Source of the DNA: Dyadobacter sp. CECT 9275
GTDB lineage: Bacteria; Bacteroidota; Bacteroidia; Cytophagales; Spirosomataceae
Direction: 5' to 3'
DNA: 11,571 nt
NCBI RefSeq assembly: GCF_907164905.1
Contig: NZ_CAJRAF010000003.1
Span: 1 to 11,571 of the forward strand
The stretch's first letter is position 1; each line of letters opens with the position of its first letter. The notes beneath the pieces were generated by a model. The model had not been told where the DNA came from, did no database searches, and saw nothing but the letters and a program-made list of their open reading frames with translations. The translations under genes were made by a program, and so were the position numbers. Below are positions 1 to 6,080 of the stretch, in pieces.

Positions 1-77
1 TCATCCCTTAAACTATCTGGAGAATTTTTTTTGGACATACTATCAAGGCTTTAATGGTAAAGTGAATTAAACAGGGG

Positions 78-953
78 CTATGCATCAGTCCTTGCAAAAC
101 CAACCGTTTCACGGTATATTTGCGGTGATACCTCGGCATTGCTTTTAAAAAAACGGCTGAAATAAAACTCATCGTTAAAACCCAGTTCATAAGCGATTTT
201 TTTTACCGGTTTGGCGGTTAAGTACAGTTCACGTTTGGCCTCAATTACGATCCGCTCAGCAATTAGGTTGCTTAATGTCTTATTGAAGTGACTCTTGCTG
301 ATGCGATTAAGGGCTTTCGTTGAGATATTTAGCAAATTGGCATAATCACTTGGGCTATGCTTGCTCTTATAATATTCCTCAATGGCATCCTTGAGCGTCT
401 TAAGTATAAAGGGCTCTTTTTTGTTTTTAAACTCATAAAGTAAATGGGCGTTCAGCTTTATCCTGGAAGCATTGATCAGGAAAATTTTTAAATAGGAAAC
501 TATCAGCTCATATTGGGCGATTGCTACATTTTGCATTTCTGTCCTAAGCTGATCGACAAGTGTAGAAAGCAGAATCAACTCCTGCTCCTGAAGCTGAACA
601 AGCGGAGATTGATAGATATTATTAAAAAGCACCCCATTGCAAGCCACTTCATGTTGGTGCTTGTGAATACAGAAAAAATCCGGGTGGAAGTTAATTAACA
701 GCCCCGTAAATTCTCCCTCTGACTTAATCATAAATGGTTGGTAGATCGAAAAGCACATCAAGCTGTTTTCCTTAAATTCATACTCCGAAAAATCGGCACG
801 TAACTTGCCGCTTCCCTTGGTAACAAGGATCATTGAATAATAATTGTAGTTCTTCTGTTTGCTGAAGTAAGAATCGTCTTCAAAAGAAAAAATCTTAAAG
901 GCCAGGGCCTTTGTTAGAGGATTAATTAACGTAAATGCGGTTTGAGCTGTCAA
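78..953 (-). CDS. AraC-family transcriptional regulator
   Basis: A 291-residue one-component regulator that probably binds DNA through two C-terminal helix-turn-helix motifs. The first HTH is at about residues 203-225. The second is at about 250-272, with the family-typical stretch IAYELGFNDEFYFSRFFK at 253-270. The N-terminal part (about 15-95) looks like the cupin-like sensing domain of the family, and the length is normal for it. The ligand cannot be read from the sequence. The start is TTG (951-953): an in-frame TAA lies two codons upstream, and the first in-frame ATG would be residue 41, inside the sensor domain, so TTG fits best. The gene follows the DUF1348 gene by 16 bp and is probably cotranscribed with it. 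GC is clearly higher than in the genes to the right, suggesting resident chromosomal DNA. Family assignment is firm; the target genes are unknown. Confidence 0.93.
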   Translation of the reverse strand: MTAQTAFTLINPLTKALAFKIFSFEDDSYFSKQKNYNYYSMILVTKGSGKLRADFSEYEFKENSLMCFSIYQPFMIKSEGEFTGLLINFHPDFFCIHKHQHEVACNGVLFNNIYQSPLVQLQEQELILLSTLVDQLRTEMQNVAIAQYELIVSYLKIFLINASRIKLNAHLLYEFKNKKEPFILKTLKDAIEEYYKSKHSPSDYANLLNISTKALNRISKSHFNKTLSNLIAERIVIEAKRELYLTAKPVKKIAYELGFNDEFYFSRFFKSNAEVSPQIYRETVGFARTDA

Positions 954-969
954 AATTTATGTTTTAAGG

Positions 970-1383
970 TTATAATAGTTGCCTGCTATCAGCAGTGATC
1001 TCAAGGTCATTAATACTGGCGTAACGCTTACGCATCAAGCCGTTCTTATCGAATTCCCAGAGCTCATTACCGTAGCTGCGGTACCACTGTCCGCTGTGGT
1101 CACGCCATTCGTATTCAAAACGTACCGCCATTCGGTTCTCACGAAATCCCCACAGCTCTTTCTTTAGCTTATAATCAAGTTCTTTTTCCCATTTCCGGGT
1201 TAAAAAAGCCTTCACTTCTTCGCGACCGTTAACAAACTCAGCGCGGTTACGCCATTCGGTGTCGATGGTATAGGCCAGGCAAACCCGCTCCGGATCACGG
1301 CTGTTCCAGGCATCTTCTGCAAGCTGAACCTTTTGCAAGGCAGTCTCCATAGTAAACGGAGGTAAAGGATGTTTTTGTTCCAT
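970..1383 (-). CDS. DUF1348 / NTF2-like (SnoaL-type) small protein
   Basis: A 137-residue cytosolic protein of the nuclear transport factor 2-like superfamily, DUF1348 branch. The recognisable family pattern is [13 protein letters not shown] at 22-34, then D41-x-E-W-R-N-R with the following EFVNGREEV, and near the C-terminus [14 protein letters not shown] (104-117) followed by RYASIND (120-126). Such proteins form a cone-shaped alpha+beta barrel; the function of DUF1348 members is not established and no catalytic residue can be assigned here. It starts with ATG, ends with TAA, and is followed 16 bp later by the AraC gene, so the two may form a unit. Only 34 bp separate its start from the IS30 element, so its original promoter was probably altered or removed, and readthrough from the transposase gene could now drive it. 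Confidence 0.85.
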   Translation of the reverse strand: MEQKHPLPPFTMETALQKVQLAEDAWNSRDPERVCLAYTIDTEWRNRAEFVNGREEVKAFLTRKWEKELDYKLKKELWGFRENRMAVRFEYEWRDHSGQWYRSYGNELWEFDKNGLMRKRYASINDLEITADSRQLL

Positions 1384-1417
1384 TATTTTTTAAATGCAAG
1401 AATGGATAAATGCCGTG

Positions 1418-1436
1418 TTCAAGTAATAAGTGCAAC
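1418..1436. repeat. IS30 left terminal inverted repeat
   Basis: The plus strand reads TTCAAGTAATAAGTGCAAC. The reverse complement of 2498-2516 is TTCAAGTTATAAATGCAAC, identical at 17 of 19 positions. The transposase stop codon (TGA on the minus strand, 1419-1421) and its last codons (VALIT) lie inside this repeat, so the gene fills the element to its very end. Confidence 0.88.
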
Positions 1437-2429
1437 GGGTTTGTAAGATAATAATTTCTCTTTAGGAGTTAGGTAGTTGAATTTTCTAATAGGCCTGTTG
1501 TTGATTTTTTGTTCTATTTCTGCGATGGTTTGATCGGTGATTTCATTTAAGTCAGTTCCTTTAGGAAGGAATGCTCTGATGAGTCCTATTCGGTTTTCTA
1601 CTGTTCCTTTGTCTTGAGAAGTATAGGGTCTGGTGAAGAAGGTTTTGATTCCATATTTGTCTCTTATTTCATGGTGCAAGGCGAAAGCCATATCGTTGTC
1701 GAATGTGCAGGTTTTGATCCAGCTGGGTCCGATCCACTCAATGCGCTGTTCGATTTTGGCCTTGACAAGCTCTGCTTCTTTTGAAGGGAGGAAGTCCATT
1801 GTCGTGATTAGAGTAGCTCTATCTGTCATGACTAGTAAGGCAGATTGGTGGTTTTTACCCATCATCAAATCTACTTCTATATCCCCTAATCGTTCCCTGT
1901 TTTGAACGATTTCAGGTCTTTGGTCGATCGGTACACGTTCTTTGATAACGCCTCTATTTTGCCTGTAATTGCCTCTTTTTTGTTTTCGTTTGCCGTGTCT
2001 GAGATGTTTGTACAGGCCTCTGTCCTGAATCAAACTCGAATGGCGGCTTTTCTTGGCTTTCCAAATCCAGTCATAAATGGTCTCATGGGATACGCCTTGC
2101 TGTTCTTGTTTTTCCCATTGGGCAGCGATGAGTTCCGGGCTGAGTTTGTCCTGTTCCAGCCACATTCTGGCTTGTTCTTTCAGGGCTTCAGTGAATCGGA
2201 TTTTCTTTCGCTTGAGGCGATGGCGTTCATGAGTCCGATCTATAGCAATCTTGGCTGAATATACTTTGGCATGAGGTCCTCGCTTTCCGGTATTCCGCTT
2301 GAGTTCTCTGCTCACGGTGCTTTTATGGACCCCAATGAGCCTGGCTATCTCCACTTGCTTGGTTCCGGCTTTGTTTAAAATTTCGATTTGGTACCTTTGT
2401 TCTGGGCTGAGATGATTGAATTTCTGCAT
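1419..2429 (-). CDS. IS30-family transposase
   Basis: A 336-residue DDE-type transposase that should cut and join the ends of the surrounding element. The N-terminal helix-turn-helix is at about residues 8-45, ending in the IS30-typical GVHKSTVSRELKRN (33-46). The retroviral integrase-type catalytic core starts near 180. Likely catalytic residues are D187 (in GDIEVDLMMG), D244 (in TFDND) and E278 (in KGTVENRIG). D244 and E278 have 33 residues between them, the spacing expected of IS30. The start ATG lies just 2 nt after a 9-nt inverted-repeat arm in the leader, and there is no clear Shine-Dalgarno. The frame is open throughout with no missing motif, so the protein may be active. It is codirectional with the jet operon upstream and the DUF1348 gene downstream. 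Confidence 0.95.
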   Translation of the reverse strand: MQKFNHLSPEQRYQIEILNKAGTKQVEIARLIGVHKSTVSRELKRNTGKRGPHAKVYSAKIAIDRTHERHRLKRKKIRFTEALKEQARMWLEQDKLSPELIAAQWEKQEQQGVSHETIYDWIWKAKKSRHSSLIQDRGLYKHLRHGKRKQKRGNYRQNRGVIKERVPIDQRPEIVQNRERLGDIEVDLMMGKNHQSALLVMTDRATLITTMDFLPSKEAELVKAKIEQRIEWIGPSWIKTCTFDNDMAFALHHEIRDKYGIKTFFTRPYTSQDKGTVENRIGLIRAFLPKGTDLNEITDQTIAEIEQKINNRPIRKFNYLTPKEKLLSYKPVALIT

Positions 2430-2431
2430 GA

Positions 2432-2501
2432 CAACACTAATTTAGTTATTCAGCCTAAGGAAAGGAAGCCTAGGCTTCCTTTCCTTAAACCTTTAGTGTT
2501 G
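2432..2501 (-). promoter_or_regulatory. Nested hairpin in the transposase leader, with a 32-bp perfect palindrome
   Basis: Positions 2456-2487 form a perfect 32-bp palindrome centred on CTAG (2470-2473). Its left arm on the plus strand is TAAGGAAAGGAAGCCT. Around it, CAACACTAA (2432-2440) and TTAGTGTTG (2493-2501) form a second, outer 9-bp inverted repeat. The outer arm ends 2 nt before the transposase ATG, and its other half overlaps the right terminal repeat. An RNA reading in from jetC could fold both stems and hide the translation start. Neither strand shows a T-run after the stem, so it is not a standard intrinsic terminator. The structure is directly visible; its role in limiting transposase translation from readthrough RNA is inferred by analogy with IS10 and IS50. 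Confidence 0.7.
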
Positions 2502-3690
2502 CATTTATAACTTGAATCTGGGCAATGCTTTGGGCGATTTTATTGTAATCGTCTAGTTTTTCGCTTCTTAATTTTTTACTCTTTTCTAATCTTGTGATTT
2601 CAGTTTTCAATTTTTCAATTTGATTACCAACTTCATCAGACTTTATTTGAACTGTCAAATCAGTTTCCTGATTTTTCAAATCGCTTTCCTTTTCTTTTAA
2701 TTCCGCTAGTTCATTATTAAGGCGTTGTAATTCTTCTTTACATTTCTCCAATTCCTTTTCACCCAACTCAACACCTTTTTTGGCAAACCAATAAACTGAG
2801 GTTTCTTTTGACTTTTCTAATTGAAATAAATCTGCTTTAATGTTGGTTAGTGCTATGGCAATTTCATTTATTGGAGTCAATTGTTTGATTTGTTCTTTGG
2901 CTTTTTCAATGTTGGTTTTAGCATCCATTAAAGTCAAGAAACTTTCTTTTAGTTGAATGAACTCTGCTTCCGCATCTTGTTCTTCAAGCATATTGGTTCT
3001 TATGAAATCATCTAAGTCTTCCAACACTTTTACCCCAACAACTTGATTGAACAAAGTCAACGCTTTTGTGGAACGCATTCCAAATAAGTCCGCCATTCTT
3101 TCTGCATAGGCGGTAGGGCCATCTATGAACTCAATTTTCTTTTTTGTAACATTCGAGTTGTACTTTTTATCTAAAACTTTTTTCCAATTTCCTTTTGAAT
3201 CGAATTGACCAAAATCAGATTCTACTTCAAGAGGAACGTGAGCAATTCCGAATTGCCGTCTTAATTCATTATTCGAAAACCAACGTACTTGAAAAAGTGT
3301 AATTTGTTTTTGGTCGGAATTGGAGAACGAAGCAATAATTACGGAATAAGTGTTTGTATCACGCAATTTTTGTGTAGAAGTAGAAGTTTTTCCTTCTTCT
3401 TGAATGTTTCCGTAATGCCCCAACACATAGGTTTCTTCGGTACGGTCGCCTTTTTTCTCAACGCCAGAAGATTGATTGTAAAAACGGTCTTTCTTTGCAG
3501 GAACAATTAGAGTAAGCAATGCGTCAATGTATGTACTCTTTCCAGATGCGTTCGCACCAGTCAGAAGTGAATTATTTCCTTTCGGATTTATTCTAAAAAC
3601 CTTTTCATTGAATGTTCCCCAGTTGTAAACTTCCATATATTGAAGTCTGAACCCCGCTTTGTCGGAACTTGTACTAAACAGACTCAACAT
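2485..3690 (-). pseudogene. jetC: jetC, Wadjet SMC/MukB-like ATPase, truncated by IS30
   Basis: The N-terminal third of the SMC-like motor of type I Wadjet, which uses ATP to extrude DNA loops and recognise plasmid circles. Residues 14-28 (FRLQYMEVYNWGTFN) are the family N-terminal signature. The Walker A motif is GANASGKST (45-53), followed by DALLTLIVPAKKDRFYN and the conserved RTEETYVLGHYG (83-94). From about residue 258 the sequence becomes charged coiled coil. Native coding stops at about codon 391 at the IS edge (2516/2517). The last ten residues are IS-encoded and end at a TAA. Family members are about 1100 residues, so the hinge, second coiled-coil arm, signature motif and Walker B are missing, and no functional ATPase can form. 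The gene starts 17 bp inside jetB, as in a translationally coupled operon. Confidence 0.92.
2498..2516. repeat. IS30 right terminal inverted repeat, inside jetC
   Basis: The minus strand reads TTCAAGTTATAAATGCAAC, matching the left end at 17 of 19 positions. The truncated jetC frame reads through it: the repeat and adjacent IS sequence supply the last ten codons (IQVINATLKV) before a TAA at 2485-2487. Confidence 0.88.
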
Positions 3691-4252
3691 AATCTTTTAA
3701 CTTATTTTCAAAATCTTGTAAAATATCAAGAGTTATTTTTTCTTTGATAATTCTGTGTATTTGATATTTCGTTTCATTGTCTTTCTTGCTGATTTCTTTT
3801 AGGTAGCCTAAATCAACAGCCGCATTGATATATTTATCAAGTTCTTTTATGAATTTGACCTTGTTATATTTTTCTGGAAGAAATAATTCTAACTCGTCCT
3901 TGATTTCTGAGTTTGTGATAAATTTTTCAGTTGCTAACTGTGTTGGATTGCTGTCAAAATCTTCTAGGCTTTGTCTTAGAACAACAAGCACAATAGACGT
4001 TTCAAAACCGATTTGTCGCCTTTGAACTAATCCGAGAGTGTTTCCTTCATTATCTTCAAGTTGCTTTACAAAAGCAAATCCTTCATCTTTTTTAACGATT
4101 AACTCTAAACCAATTTTGCCAATGTAATCCTGAATTTCGTTTTGATAATTTATTACATCATCCCAGACATTTGAATTTCGTTCAACGATTGATTTCAACA
4201 ACCTTACAATGGCTTTGCTATATGGAGTAATATGTTTTTCTAAACTGCTCAT
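3674..4252 (-). CDS. jetB: JetB, MukE-like Wadjet subunit (DUF4194)
   Basis: A 192-residue protein in the position and size range of JetB, the MukE-like DUF4194 subunit that binds the JetA kleisin and helps link it to the JetC heads. The sequence looks like a pair of winged-helix domains. A mid-protein strand-rich segment, GLVQRRQIGFETSIVLVVLRQSL (74-96), corresponds to the DUF4194 stretch where the family carries a bulky hydrophobic strand and an arginine-rich turn. The C-terminal part (about 120-192) is mostly helical and charged. Its ATG overlaps the jetA stop by 4 nt (ATGA), and its end overlaps jetC by 17 nt, so the three genes are translationally coupled. The reading frame is intact, but its partner jetC is cut. 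Assignment rests on sequence character and strict operon order. Confidence 0.87.
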   Translation of the reverse strand: MSSLEKHITPYSKAIVRLLKSIVERNSNVWDDVINYQNEIQDYIGKIGLELIVKKDEGFAFVKQLEDNEGNTLGLVQRRQIGFETSIVLVVLRQSLEDFDSNPTQLATEKFITNSEIKDELELFLPEKYNKVKFIKELDKYINAAVDLGYLKEISKKDNETKYQIHRIIKEKITLDILQDFENKLKDYVESV

Positions 4253-5709
4253 TTAGTCAAAATAATTTCAGGGATTTTAATTTGTTTGCGGTTGTCCGCA
4301 TCAAAAATGATACTTTGAGTTTTATCAGGATTGATAACGTGTTTGAATTCTTTCACAATGCCTATATAACCGAACAACTCAGGCAATCCTTTTTCAAGAC
4401 CACCATAATTTTCTACAACATCTAAAAGTGTGGTCTGCGACTTTTCGCTAAGTATATCTTTTATCCTTTTTCTCAACAATTCTTTATCAATGTTAGATTG
4501 TGAAAACAACCTACCTAATTGATTAGATAATGTAATGTCTTCGTTGGCAATTTTAGGTCTGTTAGTGTATGTAACTTCTTCGGATTGCTCTTTCGTGAGT
4601 TTGCGTTCAAATGGAATATTTATTTCCGTTGCTGTTTCTAATTCAAATGAAATATCAGGTTTTTTCTTTGATTTACTGATTTCTACAAGTTGTTTCTTGA
4701 TGTCTTGAATTATTTTTTTCGTGGCTTCTGATTTAGAACTTTCATTCTCACGAATTATACGGCTTAGTTTTTCAGCCATTTTATCATTGGCTTTGTAAAC
4801 CTTTTGTCCTGAACTATGGAGATGCCTTTTCATTCCTATTAGGAATGTGTCACTTATAGGGATTGATTTTTCTTCTAAAGTCGTGTATAAATCTTTTGTC
4901 AAACTTTCCCATTTGTGTTGTAAATCTGGATTTAATATGAATGACCAAAAAGCGTAAAAGCTTTTCCCTTGTTGGCTTTCTTTCAATGATTCAAGTGCAT
5001 CAAAAGTGAATTCCAGTATATCACTTTTGGATAGACTTCCGTCAGCGTGTTTTTGATAAATTCCTTTAGTAATTTCTTTAAAGTTGTCTTCTACTTCTTT
5101 AAAGTCAGATAATAATTCTTTAGCGGATTGATTAAGTTGATTGAAACGGGGTACAATTTCAAATTCTTCAAATACCTTAACGTCTTCACCTATTTTTATT
5201 CGTTGAATTTGTTGTTCAATTTCTAATTTTTTCTCTTCCAACAACTGAATACGCTTTTCGGCATCTTCATTTGTAAACTCAACCAACTCTTTCAATTGAT
5301 TCAATATGTTATTGAATTTTGATTCAGTACCAACAAACTCTTCCTTTTTCAAGCTTGCTAACCAATCTATGGTTTTGCTTGAATGTGAAGAAAGTTCATA
5401 AAAGACTTCACCTTGTTCATCAGGATAATTTGTCAAAAAGCCATTATTCGTCCAATTTTGAATATATTTTTTGGCTTTTTCTTCATAGGTGTCGAAAAAA
5501 TTGATTTCACTTTCTTCATCTATTTCAATTCTCTGTCCTTCTAAAAAGTCCGCTAATTGAGAATGAATATTTTCAGTTGAAATAGAGCTTTGTTTATTAA
5601 TGAAAGTTCTAACTAGAAATTCAATAATCATTTCTCTGTTTCGTAAACGTAACAAACCAACACTTGGTGAAGTGTTTAGCGTGTTTAGTATTTGAGAAAT
5701 GTCTGCCAT
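4249..5709 (-). CDS. jetA: JetA, MukF-like kleisin Wadjet subunit (DUF3375)
   Basis: A 486-residue DUF3375 protein, the kleisin-like (MukF-type) subunit of type I Wadjet, which bridges the JetC heads and recruits JetB. The N-terminus has the family pattern SVGLLRLRNREMIIEFLVRTF (16-36), within a winged-helix region to about 110. A strong coiled coil of Glu/Lys/Gln-rich heptads spans about 130-172. The C-terminal domain (about 395-486) includes GLEKGLPELFGYIGIV and ends with KIPEIILTK, typical of the family's end. Length is normal and the frame is intact. Its stop overlaps the jetB start (ATGA, 4249-4252). No Shine-Dalgarno sequence precedes the ATG, as usual in Bacteroidota. Upstream lies a terminator-like hairpin only 24 bp away, so any jetA mRNA must pass through that structure. 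Confidence 0.92.
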   Translation of the reverse strand: MADISQILNTLNTSPSVGLLRLRNREMIIEFLVRTFINKQSSISTENIHSQLADFLEGQRIEIDEESEINFFDTYEEKAKKYIQNWTNNGFLTNYPDEQGEVFYELSSHSSKTIDWLASLKKEEFVGTESKFNNILNQLKELVEFTNEDAEKRIQLLEEKKLEIEQQIQRIKIGEDVKVFEEFEIVPRFNQLNQSAKELLSDFKEVEDNFKEITKGIYQKHADGSLSKSDILEFTFDALESLKESQQGKSFYAFWSFILNPDLQHKWESLTKDLYTTLEEKSIPISDTFLIGMKRHLHSSGQKVYKANDKMAEKLSRIIRENESSKSEATKKIIQDIKKQLVEISKSKKKPDISFELETATEINIPFERKLTKEQSEEVTYTNRPKIANEDITLSNQLGRLFSQSNIDKELLRKRIKDILSEKSQTTLLDVVENYGGLEKGLPELFGYIGIVKEFKHVINPDKTQSIIFDADNRKQIKIPEIILTK

Positions 5710-5733
5710 ATATAATTACTTTCTGTGCGTTGG

Positions 5734-5801
5734 AAAAAATTCAGGCTCTTTTGCTTGCGAAGCGGTCGCCCGTGCGATGGGGCAAGCAAATGTGCCTGAA
5801 T
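5734..5801 (-). terminator. Terminator- or attenuator-like hairpin just upstream of jetA
   Basis: On the minus strand two blocks pair: TTCAGGC (5800-5794) with GCCTGAA (5746-5740), and TTTGCTTGC (5790-5782) with GCAAGCAAA (5758-5750). They are separated by 3-nt mismatched bulges (16 of 19 positions pair). The loop of 23 nt (5759-5781) is GC-rich. The second arm is followed directly by six T residues (minus strand, 5739-5734). This is the layout of a Rho-independent terminator acting on minus-strand RNA. It may end transcripts from the DUF262 gene, end a small RNA, or act as an attenuator in the jetA leader. The pairing is seen directly; the function is inferred. Confidence 0.55.
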
Positions 5802-5968
5802 GTGCGGTTGGCATTATATTTCTGTCGTTCATTTTGTTCACAATCGTTGTCTTTTTAGCATTGGCGGTAACTTGTATATACTCGCTATAAAGTAGCGCCT
5901 ATACAGCCAAAATTGGGTAGATTGTCGCTATTGAATAGAGTGTATTTAACTTAGACGTATAGTTATTC

Positions 5969-6001
5969 CAAATATATACAACTTTTAGTACACTATTACA
6001 A
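5969..6001 (-). promoter_or_regulatory. Candidate Bacteroidota-type promoter for the jet operon
   Basis: On the minus strand TATATTTG (5976-5969) fits the TAnnTTTG -7 consensus of Bacteroidota, and a TTG (6001-5999) lies 22 nt upstream, near the usual -33 spacing. Transcription would begin near 5962, giving a jetA leader of about 250 nt that includes the terminator-like hairpin. In this AT-rich DNA a chance match is quite possible. Confidence 0.35.
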
Positions 6002-6080
6002 TTGGATGGAGAGTAATGAAGTAATGTGATTCTTATAGGTTATATAATTAATAAAACAAATAACCTTAATATCAACTTAT

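Larger units (their letters stand above)
1418..2516 (-). mobile_element. IS30-family insertion sequence, about 1.1 kb, apparently intact
   Basis: A 1099-bp element bounded by 19-bp imperfect terminal inverted repeats (17 of 19 match) and carrying one IS30-type DDE transposase on the minus strand. Size and layout suit the IS30 family. Its right end lies inside jetC and its left end lies 34 bp upstream of the DUF1348 gene. IS30-type elements usually create 2-3 bp target duplications. Here the outer flanks are GTG (1415-1417) and TCT (2517-2519), which do not match. Together with the loss of the jetC 3' part and jetD, this suggests a deletion or recombination between two IS copies after insertion. 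The boundaries are inferred from the repeats, so an error of one or two bases is possible. Confidence 0.88.
5710..6080. other. 370-bp intergenic region between the DUF262 gene and jetA
   Basis: There is no convincing gene here. It holds the GC-rich hairpin (5734-5801) and a candidate promoter (5969-6001). The GC-rich patch at 5740-5815 stands out against the AT-rich flanks and may be a repeat-family remnant. A short plus-strand frame at 5699-5890 with a hydrophobic stretch runs over the jetA start and the hairpin; I do not accept it as a gene. No tRNA-like fold is seen. The region separates two distinct defence cassettes. Confidence 0.6.

Noticed and set aside
1..77. Possible partial gene at the left edge
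   Set aside because: The short frame there is mostly antisense to the AraC gene, and the remaining bases hold no recognisable motif.
1902..2258. A 118-residue plus-strand frame with a good length
   Set aside because: It lies wholly antisense to the IS30 transposase, which has full catalytic motifs, so it is a shadow frame.
5740..5800. The bulged inverted repeat as an integron attC or recombinase attachment site
   Set aside because: No core-site motif, no integrase gene and no repeated copies are visible; the T-run makes a transcription terminator more likely.
5699..5890. A 63-residue plus-strand frame with a hydrophobic, membrane-like C-terminal half
   Set aside because: It overlaps the jetA start codon and the hairpin in antisense, has no promoter or homology I recognise, and its hydrophobicity comes from T-rich DNA. 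A chance frame is more likely.
6037..6066. Stem AGGTTAT/ATAACCT after the DUF262 stop as a terminator
   Set aside because: The stem is only 7 bp with a 16-nt AT-rich loop and no T-run follows on the minus strand.
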